Shown in pieces: positions 15,726 through 24,600 of a DNA stretch of 31,591 bases (position 1 is the first letter of the stretch; every line of letters begins with the position of its first letter). A program made the position numbers and the translations under genes. A model generated the notes under the pieces. The model was not told where the DNA came from and did no database searches. It saw nothing but the letters and a program-made list of their open reading frames with translations. The stretch spans positions 1 to 31,591 of the forward strand of contig JAVXEO010000022.1 in assembly GCA_036658435.1 (NCBI GenBank). Reading direction: 5' to 3'. The stretch is from DIGJ01 sp036658435 (GTDB taxonomy: Bacteria > Bacillota > Clostridia > Lachnospirales > Lachnospiraceae).

Positions 15726-15872
15726 ATGCAACTCATTTCTAATGTTTTAGTTATTATTATCCTAGCCCTCTTGGGTGGAATTCCAACCTTTTACCTAGCT
15801 TTAAGTATGCCTGCCGTGATCGTATATAAGTTCTACCGTAAAATACGGTTTGGAACCTCTTTGATGGACTAA
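15726..15872 (+). CDS. 48-residue single-span membrane protein
   Basis: This short reading frame begins MQLISNVLVIIILALLGG and ends KIRFGTSLMD. A perfect GGAGG at 15712-15716 stands 9 bases before the ATG, and a TATAAT is 35 bp upstream, so translation is likely. Residues 4-34 are strongly hydrophobic with a Gly-Gly-Ile-Pro break, suggesting one or two short membrane segments; the C-terminal KFYRKIRF is basic and would stay in the cytoplasm by the positive-inside rule. I do not recognise the family with certainty, although similar short membrane proteins are plausible in other Clostridia. Neighbours are a divergent GNAT gene and a downstream DUF4397 gene with a separate promoter. A stem-loop covers its stop codon. 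Function unknown. Confidence 0.7.
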   Translation: MQLISNVLVIIILALLGGIPTFYLALSMPAVIVYKFYRKIRFGTSLMD

Positions 15873-15910
15873 CAAAATAATCCAAACCGATGAAATTTTC
15901 ATTTATTTTT
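15846..15910 (+). terminator. Possible terminator of the small gene
   Basis: CGGTTTGGA (15846-15854) pairs perfectly with TCCAAACCG (15881-15889) around a 26-base loop that contains the stop codon; a T-rich tract follows at 15895-15910. The long loop makes it weak. Confidence 0.4.
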
Positions 15911-15921
15911 CTATCCTCAGA

Positions 15922-15948
15922 ACCATTTTTTCTTTTTTACATATGATA
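15922..15948 (+). promoter_or_regulatory. SigK-like (late mother-cell) promoter of the DUF4397 gene
   Basis: AC (15922-15923) and CATATGATA (15940-15948) are 16 bp apart and match the SigK pattern AC, then CATA-NNN-TA. The -10 box ends 28 bp before the ATG. No good SigA -35 is present. Confidence 0.45.
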
Positions 15949-15976
15949 GACTAAAACCATAAAAAGGGATAGAAAA

Positions 15977-16810
15977 ATGAACAACGAACAAGTACCTTCT
16001 ACCACACAAGAATCACCTTTTTCGGAAGATTATCCATTGCAGACTCTTCCCTCGGATTTCCCGGTTCCTGATTTTGATCAGCCAAACCGCCCCGTTTTTC
16101 CAAGTGTACCGAATTTTCCATCCATACCTATTTATCCAAATAAACCAAACTATCCAGGTGGCGGAATCGGCTCCGTTATTATTCCCATTTTCCCCGGATC
16201 GGTTTCTTATGCACAAGTTCGATTTTTACATGCAGCCGCAGGTTATCCACCCGTTACCATCTCCATCGGGCCAAAAATGATTACTTCTAAAATTGCTTAT
16301 GAAAACCTTACTTCTTATAACAAGGTTTCTTCTGGATATCGAACCGTTACCATTGCAGAAGCTTCCAATCCTCGTAATGTTGTGTATCGAAAGTCCATAT
16401 CCTTTCTCGCAGGAAGTCAGGTTACCTTTGCAATTACAAACTCCGTAAGTGGATTGCAATTAGTCGAAGTCTCCGACCAGCTTTGTAGTAACAAGTCTTG
16501 GAGCAGTGGCTGTCTTCGAGTTGTAAATCTTTCTTATGGAAGTGGTAGTTTTGATATTACCCTTGAAAATGGAGAAACTATTTTCTCCGATATTGCATTT
16601 ACTGAAATTTCACCATTCAAGCAGGCAAACCGTGGCAGCTACCGAATCAGTGTTTATCAATCTACACCGGGAATTCAGCCTAGAAGCGGCTACGGTCCAT
16701 TGATTACCTTTTCTTTGGAGGTTATGGGAAATGAAATGTATACCGTCTATCTTGTAGGCAGTACCTATGCACGTCCGGAACTTAGTCCGGTTATTGTTAC
16801 AAACGCATAA
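15977..16810 (+). CDS. DUF4397 protein with proline-rich N-terminus
   Basis: This 277-residue protein has no signal peptide or membrane segment. Residues 1-70 are rich in Pro, Phe and Ser with repeated patterns such as PSVPNFPSIPIYPNKPNYP; from about residue 77 comes a DUF4397-like beta domain (AQVRFLHAAAGYPPVTISIG, then LTSYNKVSSGYRTVTI), followed by a second similar half after residue 170 (CLRVVNLSYGSGSFDITLENG). The two halves suggest a tandem repeat of the fold. DUF4397 proteins have no established enzymatic role. A GGGA site stands 7 bases before the ATG. Because a SigK-like promoter lies in front and the protein lacks an export signal yet resembles a surface protein, a spore-coat or exosporium role is a reasonable guess. 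It ends at a strong bidirectional terminator. Confidence 0.85.
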   Translation: MNNEQVPSTTQESPFSEDYPLQTLPSDFPVPDFDQPNRPVFPSVPNFPSIPIYPNKPNYPGGGIGSVIIPIFPGSVSYAQVRFLHAAAGYPPVTISIGPKMITSKIAYENLTSYNKVSSGYRTVTIAEASNPRNVVYRKSISFLAGSQVTFAITNSVSGLQLVEVSDQLCSNKSWSSGCLRVVNLSYGSGSFDITLENGETIFSDIAFTEISPFKQANRGSYRISVYQSTPGIQPRSGYGPLITFSLEVMGNEMYTVYLVGSTYARPELSPVIVTNA

Positions 16811-16816
16811 AATTTT

Positions 16817-16864
16817 AAAAAGCTCTTCTGTTCTGATTTAAAATCAGAATAGAAGGGCTTTTTT
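16817..16864. terminator. Long bidirectional terminator
   Basis: A long, slightly imperfect hairpin (16817-16839 with 16842-16864; core TTCTGATTT / AAATCAGAA) has A-runs at the left and T-runs at the right. It separates the convergent DUF4397 and GNAT genes. Confidence 0.88.
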
Positions 16865-16865
16865 A

Positions 16866-17705
16866 TTAATCCAATGTTAATCCAAGATAACCATTTTCAT
16901 CCCACTTCTTTCGATTACTCATAGAAAAAAGTGGCTTTTGATACAATCCCCTGCAGTCTAATTTGTCTGCCAGCACTGGTGCATATTGATTCCATTGCAT
17001 TTTGGAAAGGGTAGTTTCACGAACACATAACTGCTTTTCTGTAGGATATGCCATGAGAATGTGGGGTTGTTCCTGAAAGAAAAAACCATAGGTAAAACCA
17101 CCATTTTTTTTGTTTTCGGCGATTGCATATTGTATCGATTCTTCATCCCATTCTACATAACCTCGGCCTGCAAAATGGCAGTCCCGAATTTTTTTATATT
17201 CCTTTGGGTTTATTTCACTAAATTTAAAGTCTGTTTCCTTCTCTTCCAACGATATTATTTCTGCTGCCTTAAGGTCTTCTGTGTATCTTTGGCTTTTTCT
17301 TTCCGGAAGTTTTATCGCCGGATAAAATCCTCTTTTTTTATAAAAGGGAATTAAACGTTCTTCCGCCGGAACCAAAATTCCAATGGCATTGTTTTTTTCC
17401 AAAAAATCCATACTATATTTCATTAGTTGGGAACTAATTCCCCGTCCTTGAAAAGCGGGCGCCGTAGCCACTGCATAGATGTAAAACAAGTTGCTTTTCT
17501 TTCTTCCATCCTCTGTTTCCCAACAAACAGCCGGCAGTAAAGACGCCATGGCAATGGGCCTGTTTTCTTCCAAAAATACGATCATATTATTTTCTTTAAA
17601 ACGGTTTGAAAAATAAAAATCAATGTAGGAATCCTCATCTTGAAAACAACATTTCCAAATTTGTTTTAAATCTGGTATCCATTCTTTTTTTGCCCAGGTT
17701 ATCAT
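16866..17705 (-). CDS. GNAT-family N-acetyltransferase with C-terminal extension
   Basis: The first half of this 279-residue protein is a GNAT acetyl-CoA-binding domain: YIYAVATAPAFQGRGISSQLM (residues 73-93) carries the Q/R-x-x-G-x-G/A loop, and ILVPAEERLIPFYKKRGF is the typical final strand-helix. The second half (residues 150-279) is a separate domain that I cannot name; in related two-part acetyltransferases it helps shape the substrate pocket. The start overlaps the stop of the upstream DUF2156 gene by 4 bases (ATGA), and the ribosome site is weak, so translation is probably coupled. GNAT plus DUF2156 pairs occur repeatedly in Lachnospiraceae (from general knowledge). Substrate unknown. 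Confidence 0.85.
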   Translation of the reverse strand: MITWAKKEWIPDLKQIWKCCFQDEDSYIDFYFSNRFKENNMIVFLEENRPIAMASLLPAVCWETEDGRKKSNLFYIYAVATAPAFQGRGISSQLMKYSMDFLEKNNAIGILVPAEERLIPFYKKRGFYPAIKLPERKSQRYTEDLKAAEIISLEEKETDFKFSEINPKEYKKIRDCHFAGRGYVEWDEESIQYAIAENKKNGGFTYGFFFQEQPHILMAYPTEKQLCVRETTLSKMQWNQYAPVLADKLDCRGLYQKPLFSMSNRKKWDENGYLGLTLD

Positions 17706-18592
17706 TTTAATACCGCCACATATTTCTTTAAATGTGGGTTTGGCTTATATGACATTTTTGCTTTACGAAGTCCTTCCTCTCCCATATCCTCTTCCCTGTT
17801 CACATAAGTAAATTTCTGCATATTGTGTTCTACAAATTGTTGGTTAATCATGGGATAGGCTCCTTGTATTTCCGGAAATGCCTTTTCAATATGCACCACA
17901 TACGTATCCGAATTTAACGGTTCTCCAATACTAAAAGCTATTACTTTTCCACCTTTACGTAAAAGTCCTCCTTCAAATTCAAGTTCCTTAAAATGCCGAA
18001 ACGTTTGTTCTACCGCACATTGTTCTATCCTTGCACTTTCTCCTTTTCCACATCCATATTCTTTACACCAGATATGGTTCATTTCTTCGCACTCTGAAAG
18101 ATTTTCTTCTGTTATTGCCTCATAGGACCAGTCTCCGGCATCCTTAAACCGAGCAATATGATTTCTTTTTCCATGATATTTTTTTCCTGGGAGGGTAGTA
18201 AGCTTTTCTACAGGATACAGATAATCCCATTCTCCCTCGTTCGTAGAAAAGGAAAACTTTTCCGGAAACATTTCTTCCATTTTTTCCTTTTGTTCTTCTA
18301 ATATTCCTCGAAAAGAAGGCTGAAATCCTTTCTTCCGGGCATCCTCTATCAAGAGTTCTATAACTTCTTTTTCGTTGCCTTGTCCCGTTGGATAATTATA
18401 AACAATCTCCTTTTCCTTTGAATCCGAAATAAAACATAGTAAATCTTTTACCAAAGCAACCTTTACGTTGGATGGCGTTCTCCATATATAAAGGTTTCCA
18501 AAAGAATATTCACATCCGCGAAAATCGGATTCTTTTATTTTTTTTTCCATCCAAGTCTTATCTTCTAATGTAGGTCTTTTAAATTCTATCAT
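17702..18592 (-). CDS. DUF2156 (phosphatidylglycerol lysyltransferase-like) protein
   Basis: This 296-residue soluble protein belongs to the DUF2156 family, whose fold is that of two GNAT-like domains as in the C-terminal part of MprF lysyl-phosphatidylglycerol synthases and in FemX-type transferases. Visible motifs are SDFRGCEYSFGNLYIWR near the N-terminus, LPGKKYHGKRNHIARF (residues 134-149) and, near the end, AYPMINQQFVEHN with YVNREEDMGEEGLRKAK, which are typical of the family. It lacks the membrane half of MprF, so lipid modification is not assured. The next gene begins inside its stop codon. The ribosome site is weak. It lies 38 bases after tex and may be transcribed with it. Confidence 0.85.
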   Translation of the reverse strand: MIEFKRPTLEDKTWMEKKIKESDFRGCEYSFGNLYIWRTPSNVKVALVKDLLCFISDSKEKEIVYNYPTGQGNEKEVIELLIEDARKKGFQPSFRGILEEQKEKMEEMFPEKFSFSTNEGEWDYLYPVEKLTTLPGKKYHGKRNHIARFKDAGDWSYEAITEENLSECEEMNHIWCKEYGCGKGESARIEQCAVEQTFRHFKELEFEGGLLRKGGKVIAFSIGEPLNSDTYVVHIEKAFPEIQGAYPMINQQFVEHNMQKFTYVNREEDMGEEGLRKAKMSYKPNPHLKKYVAVLK

Positions 18593-18610
18593 TTATTATA
18601 GCCACGTACC

Positions 18611-18634
18611 TTTCAGATTACTATTTCAGATTAC
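18611..18634. repeat. 13-bp tandem duplication at the tex stop codon
   Basis: TTTCAGATTAC occurs at 18611-18621 and 18624-18634. The second copy contains the tex stop codon. It may be a small slippage duplication. Confidence 0.6.
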
Positions 18635-20967
18635 AGTTTCATTGTTAACTGGATACGCTTCTTTGGCAGGTCAACGCTCATAACCTTTACGTCTACAATA
18701 TCTCCAACACTAACTACGTCCAGAGGATGTTTCACAAATTTTTTATCGCTTAATTGAGAAATATGAACCAGCCCGTCCTGATGCACACCAATGTCAACAA
18801 ATGCACCAAAATCAATTACATTTCGAACCGTTCCTTTTAGAACCATTCCTTCTGTTAGATCTTTCATATCCAGTACATCGGTACGAAGAATTGGTTTTGG
18901 CATTTCATCCCGGGGATCTCTTCCCGGTTTCTCTAATTCTTTTAATATATCATCCAAAGTCATTAAACCAATATTCAAATCCTGTGCCAGTTTTTCTTTA
19001 TTTTTAATCTTCTGGCTTAGACTTCCTTTGGTTTTTACCTGATTATTTATATCATTTTCTGCGTCTTCTTTTCCTGTCTCATTTGCTTTTCCATTTTCCA
19101 TTGCCTGAAGAAGCGCCTGACCCAACGCTGTGTTTTGCTGTTTTACCACTACATTCTTCTTTTTCTCTTTTTTTTCGGAAGCTTGGGGCTTCTTTGCTTC
19201 TTTATTTTTCTTAGTCTCTTCCTGTGCTTTTCTAACATCCTCCATGGTCCATCCCAATGTCTCCATCAGTGCCTTTGCAGCATCATAAGATTCCGGATGT
19301 ACACTGGTTGCATCCAGAGGATTTTCTCCGTCTGCAATCCTCATAAATCCAGCGCATTGTTCATAGGCTTTTGGTCCAAGCTTTGCAACTTTTAAAAGTT
19401 GTCTTCGGTTCGTGAATTTACCATTCTCCTCACGAAATACTACAATATTTTTTGCAATTGCTTTTGAAATGCCGGAAACATACTCTAAAAGAGGAGCGGA
19501 TGCTGTATTTAGATCTACACCCACTTTATTTACCGAAGTCTCCACCACACCAGACAGAGCTTCGCCTAGTTTCTTCTGGTTCATATCGTGCTGGTACTGT
19601 CCAACACCAATAGACTGTGGATCAATTTTAACAAGTTCCGCCAGGGGATCTTGTAACCGTCTTGCAATAGAAGCGGCACTTCTTTGTCCCACATCATAAT
19701 TTGGAAATTCTTCGGTTGCCAGCTTACTTGCTGAATAAACCGATGCGCCCGCTTCATTTACAATTACATACTGCACTTGGCGGTCTATTTCTTTTAGCAT
19801 ATCCACAATAATCATTTCGGATTCACGGGATGCCGTTCCATTCCCCACAGAAATCAAATCAATCTGGTATTTGTTTACTAAGTCTTTTACTATCTTTTTG
19901 GTCTGCTCCACTTTGTTTTGTGGTACCGTAGGATAAACCACCGTTGTATCCAAAACCTTACCCGTTCCATCTACTACTGCAAGTTTGCATCCTGTACGGA
20001 ACGCAGGATCCCATCCAAGAACCACCTTATTTGCAATTGGCGGCTGCAAAAGCAATTGTTCCAGATTTTTACCGAAGACTTTAATGGCTCCATCTTCTGC
20101 TCTCTCCGTTAATTCATTTCGAATTTCACGTTCAATTGCCGGTGCGATTAAACGTTTATAACTATCTTCTATGGTATCCATTAAAATCGGCGTTGTGTTT
20201 GGATTTTCCCGGGTTATGATTTTTTTATTAAGGTAACGCAAAATGCGCTCTTCCGGTGCTGTTATTTTTACTGTAAGAATTTTTTCATTTTCTCCACGAT
20301 TCAATGCCAGTATTCGGTGTCCTGCAATTTTGTTGACTGCTTCTTCAAAAGCATAATACATTTCATATACAGACTGCACTTTTTCATCTTTTGCCGTAGA
20401 AACAAGGACGCCTTCCTCCATCATACTTTGACGGATGTAAATACGGTAGTCGGCCTCATCTGAAATACCTTCTGCAATAATATCCATTGCCCCTGCAATG
20501 GCTTCTTTTACATTTTTTACTTCTTTTTCCTCTGAAACAAAAGCCTTTGCCTCCACTTCCATTGGTTCCTTGGTCTCTTGAGCCAAAATGATTTCTGCCA
20601 GTCCATCCAGCCCTTTTTCTTTTGCAATGGTAGCCCTTGTCCTTCTCTTTGGACGATAGGGGCGGTACAAATCCTCTACTACTACCTGGGTTGCTGCTGC
20701 CAGAATTTGATTTTTCAATTCTTCAGTGAGCTTTCCCTGCTCTTCAATACTTGCCAACACCTGTGTCTTTTTATCTTCCAGATTGCGAAGATAAAGCAAA
20801 CGTTCATTTAGGTTACGAAGTTGTTCATCATCCAGTGCTCCATGTTTTTCTTTTCGGTATCTTGCAATAAAAGGAATGGTATTTCCTTCATCAATTAAAC
20901 CTACAACCGCTTCCACCTGCCATAATTCTATTCCTAATTCTTCTTTAATCTGTTTTAAAATATCCAT
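18631..20967 (-). CDS. tex: Tex-family RNA-binding transcription accessory protein
   Basis: Tex proteins bind nucleic acids and affect transcription and stress or virulence gene output. The 778-residue protein shows the N-terminal helix-turn-helix region, the YqgF/RNase H-like core (LGWDPAFRTGCKLAVVDG), the helix-hairpin-helix pair (DLNTASAPLLEYVSGIS and FTNRRQLLKVAKLGPKAYEQ) and a C-terminal S1 domain (GTVRNVIDFGAFVDIGVHQD). Between HhH and S1 it carries an unusual Lys/Glu-rich segment of about 80 residues. I prefer the ATG at 20967: it has GGGAG 8 bases upstream, and the TATAAT at 21007-21002 is too close to the alternative ATG at 20991 for a normal leader. Downstream genes are DUF2156 and GNAT. 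Confidence 0.95.
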   Translation of the reverse strand: MDILKQIKEELGIELWQVEAVVGLIDEGNTIPFIARYRKEKHGALDDEQLRNLNERLLYLRNLEDKKTQVLASIEEQGKLTEELKNQILAAATQVVVEDLYRPYRPKRRTRATIAKEKGLDGLAEIILAQETKEPMEVEAKAFVSEEKEVKNVKEAIAGAMDIIAEGISDEADYRIYIRQSMMEEGVLVSTAKDEKVQSVYEMYYAFEEAVNKIAGHRILALNRGENEKILTVKITAPEERILRYLNKKIITRENPNTTPILMDTIEDSYKRLIAPAIEREIRNELTERAEDGAIKVFGKNLEQLLLQPPIANKVVLGWDPAFRTGCKLAVVDGTGKVLDTTVVYPTVPQNKVEQTKKIVKDLVNKYQIDLISVGNGTASRESEMIIVDMLKEIDRQVQYVIVNEAGASVYSASKLATEEFPNYDVGQRSAASIARRLQDPLAELVKIDPQSIGVGQYQHDMNQKKLGEALSGVVETSVNKVGVDLNTASAPLLEYVSGISKAIAKNIVVFREENGKFTNRRQLLKVAKLGPKAYEQCAGFMRIADGENPLDATSVHPESYDAAKALMETLGWTMEDVRKAQEETKKNKEAKKPQASEKKEKKKNVVVKQQNTALGQALLQAMENGKANETGKEDAENDINNQVKTKGSLSQKIKNKEKLAQDLNIGLMTLDDILKELEKPGRDPRDEMPKPILRTDVLDMKDLTEGMVLKGTVRNVIDFGAFVDIGVHQDGLVHISQLSDKKFVKHPLDVVSVGDIVDVKVMSVDLPKKRIQLTMKL

Positions 20968-21001
20968 AATATAAACTCCCTTGCTTTCCATACTTCTCCT
21001 T

Positions 21002-21007
21002 ATTATA
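21002..21007 (-). promoter_or_regulatory. -10 box in front of tex
   Basis: TATAAT on the minus strand lies 34 bp before the preferred tex start. The -35 region is weak. It separates tex from the TetR-RND operon, with no clear terminator in between. Confidence 0.4.
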
Positions 21008-21058
21008 AGTCATTTTTCGTAAATTTTCCACTTTTTCTTAAAGAGACCGTAGAAAACT

Positions 21059-21682
21059 TTATTTGCTAAGGGAGGATAAAAGTATCCTTTTTGCACAATT
21101 TTCAGCTTCTTCATACGAATTCTCTTTATAAATGTCCTTATGAGAAATGTAGCACATAAAAGAAGCTGCCATTCCCGATAAAATCATATCCCGTTCCATA
21201 CGGTTGGCCGGTGCCTGAATTTTTCCTTCTGAAATTCCACATTCCAACAAGTTTTCCGCCAATTCATCCATTAATTCCAGCACCCCAACACCCATCAATT
21301 CACGGCAAAAATGACTATTTCCCGAATTTTGTGTTTCATCTTTTTGAATCTTTTGTATCATAAGAAAGGCTTTTTGTACATTAGCACTCAGCCAATCTAA
21401 AACAAGGTTCAGTTTTTCATCAAAATCTTTTGCTTTCTTCATTACTGTCTGAAGGGTTATGAATTCTTTGCAGTACTCAAAAACTATGGATTTCATTATA
21501 ATTTCTTCTTTTGAAGAAAAATATTCATAAATGGTGCCCTTCCCTATTCCTGCCTCTTTGGCAATGTCTGCAACTTTTATTTTACTTAAATCGCTTCCAC
21601 TGTCTCTTAATCGAATAAGGCTTTCAAAAATAGCCACCACTTTGGAAGGTATTTTTTCCTCTTCTTTCATATAAAATTCCAT
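21059..21682 (-). CDS. TetR-family repressor of the RND pump
   Basis: This 207-residue protein has a TetR N-terminal helix-turn-helix (IKVADIAKEAGIGKGTIYEYFSSKEEI, residues 35-61) and an all-helical C-terminal ligand-binding domain. It starts 6 bases after the stop of the RND gene, so both are in one operon. The pump promoter carries a palindromic GACCGACCAGTCGGTCGG operator of the kind TetR proteins bind, so I infer negative autoregulation relieved by a pump substrate. The start ATG has AGGAG only 3 bases upstream, close but usable; an ATG 12 bases downstream is an alternative. The ligand cannot be inferred. Confidence 0.9.
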   Translation of the reverse strand: MEFYMKEEEKIPSKVVAIFESLIRLRDSGSDLSKIKVADIAKEAGIGKGTIYEYFSSKEEIIMKSIVFEYCKEFITLQTVMKKAKDFDEKLNLVLDWLSANVQKAFLMIQKIQKDETQNSGNSHFCRELMGVGVLELMDELAENLLECGISEGKIQAPANRMERDMILSGMAASFMCYISHKDIYKENSYEEAENCAKRILLSSLSK

Positions 21683-21688
21683 TTTCTC

Positions 21689-24600
21689 CTATACCTCTTC
21701 CTTATATAGTTCCAGTTCCTCTTTTGCAATTATTTTCATCTCTTTGCGATGGAACAAATCATATAACACCGGAATTACAAACAATGTTGTAATGGTTGCA
21801 TAAAGCAGACCACCAATTGTAACAATGGCAATTGGCTGCATCATTTCTGATCCCATACCAATTCCAAATGCCATGGTAGAAAGTCCAAGAATTGTTGTCA
21901 GTGCTGTCATTAAGATTGGGCGCATTCTTGTTTTCCCCGCTTCTATAATGGCTTCCTTTTTGGATGTTCCTTCTCGCCTTAACTGATTCGTATAATCTAC
22001 AAGTACAATTCCATTATTTACAACTACCCCGGAGAGCATAACAAAACCAAGTGCTGCGATAACACTTACTTCCTTTCCGGTAATCAGTAATCCTAAAAAT
22101 CCTCCTGTAAAAGCCAATGGTATGGTAAACATAACAATAAATGGAGAAAGAAGGGATTGAAATTGTGCAACCATAATCAAATAAATAAAGGCAATGGCTA
22201 GGAGCAGCATTTTTACCATTTGATACAGTGCCTCATTGATGGTCTCATTTTCGCCGGTATATACCACCTTATATCCACTTGGAATTTCAATTTTATCCAC
22301 CATCTTTTTTACATCTTTGCTTACATTACCAATATTGTAGCCCTCTTTTATTTCTGATGTAACAGAAAGATATCTTTGTTGGGAATCCCTTGAAATTGTA
22401 GAAAGGCTATAGTCTTCTGTAATATTTGCAATATTTTTTAATTTGACTTTTTTCTCTTTTCCATTGGCATCCGTAGTTTTCATAACATAGTTTTTGATGT
22501 CCTCACGGCTCATAGATTCCTTCTTATCTGTCAAAACAAGAATTTCATATTCACTTCCCTCCATGGAAAGTTCCGTAGCGGCTGCAGCATCCGCAATTGC
22601 ATTCTTTATCTCTCCATATACCTGAGCAACCGTAAATCCTTTCTTCATTGCCTTTTCTTTGTCTACAACAATACGAATTTCCTCTGTTGCATCTTCTATT
22701 CCATTGGAAATATTCTGCGTTCCTTCTACTTTCTCAAGAGAAGAAGCAACCTCATTGGCTAAAGATTTTAGGGTATCTATTTCCGCTCCTCTGACTTCAA
22801 TGGTAACTCCCGATCCTCCCAATGCACTCATGTCCATATTGGAAGCACTTACCTTCAATTCACAGGGAAAGTCCTTGCATGCCTCTTCTATTTTTCCTGC
22901 AATTTCCTGGCTTGTATGTTTTTTATTTTCTTTGAGCAGTGCATAAATGGAAACTGCATCGGTACTGGTATTTCCTCCCATACCTCCATTTCCACCGGAA
23001 AGCATAGCTCCAACGGTATCCACATCCTCTATCTGCTGAATTTTTTCTATAATTTGGTCCGACATGGCTACGGTATCTTCTAAGGTTGTCTTCTGTGGCA
23101 TCTGCATAGCAACGGATATTTGCGTACTATCCATTTCCTCCATAAAAGCCGTTCCATTCTTCATGGCACCAAAAATACTTCCCACTAAAATTCCAACAGC
23201 CAGCAGGAGTACCAAAGGTTTAACTCTGAGGGCTCCTTTCAACACTTTTTCATAAATACCAATGGCTCCATCTAAAAATCCATGTTTTTTTTCTTTCGTC
23301 TCTCTTAGCATTTTCGAAGACATGGCAGGAACTACAGTCAACGCAATGATTAAACTGGCAATCAGTGAATATCCAATGGTAAGCGCCATGTCCATAAATA
23401 ATTGCCGGCTGATTCCTTTGATAAACACAATAGGAAGAAATACACTAACCGTTGTTAAGGTTGAAGAAATAATGGCGCCACTTACCTGGGCTGCTCCGGT
23501 AATGGCTGCTTTGATAGGGGAAACACCTTTATTTCGCAGTCGATAAATATTCTCAATTACCACGATGGAGTTATCCACCAGCATTCCTACCCCAACCGCC
23601 AAACCGGAAAGGGAAATAATATTCAAGGTTACACCTGAAAAATACATCAATACAATTGCAAAAATAACACTAATTGGAATGGAACAGGCAATAATAGCCG
23701 TTGGTTTTATATCTCTTAAGAAAATAAGCAAAATAAGAATTGCAAGAATTCCACCCATAACCAGATTATTCAGTACGGAATCAATTACCATATGAATATA
23801 AATACCCTGGTCCATTAATGTTGTAAAATGTATATCTGGATTTGCATGAGAAATTTCATCAAATTTTTCATGAAGGGAATCGGCTACCGTAGCCGTTTTA
23901 TAGGATGTTTGCTTTTGAAAAGATAGCATAACTCCCGGATTTCCATTTATTTTTGCATAAGTTTCCTGAGCATTGTCCTTCCAAAACACATCAGCGGCAT
24001 CCTCTAAGGTAATTGCTTCTATACCATCCAGATTCAAATCAAATAAAACCAGATTTTTTATTTCATCCAAATCTTTTAATTTATCACCAACCCGAACCAG
24101 ATAGTCTGCACCCTCTTCTTGTACATACCCTGCAGGCATGGAAAAATTCTGTGCCTGCAAAATAGAAGAAACCATATCGGATGTTATTTTGTCTTCTACC
24201 CTGGCAGCTTTTAGGGTACTTTCCTTTGTTTCGTCAAAAGCATCCAGTTGATTTTCCAACTCTTTTTCTCCATTGGTAAGTTGTCCGGACGCATTGTTTA
24301 TCTGGGTTTGTGAACTAGACTTCTTTTCTTCCAGTTGTTCTTCTTTTTGGTTTAGTTCTGCTTTTCCTTCTTTTATCTGTTCTGCACCAAAGGTGAACTG
24401 TTCTTTTCCTGCAATCAGCGCAGCTTTTCCTTCTTCTAATTGCTTTCTTGCTGCGATTAATTCCTGTTTTATTCCGGTTAAGGCTTCCTCCTCTTGTTTT
24501 ATTGAATTTTCTTCTTTCTCGGAAAATTCTTTTTTCTTTTTTGAAAGTTCCTGTTCTGCTTTTTGAAGCTCTGCTTCTTTTTCCTGAAGTTCCTGTTCTG

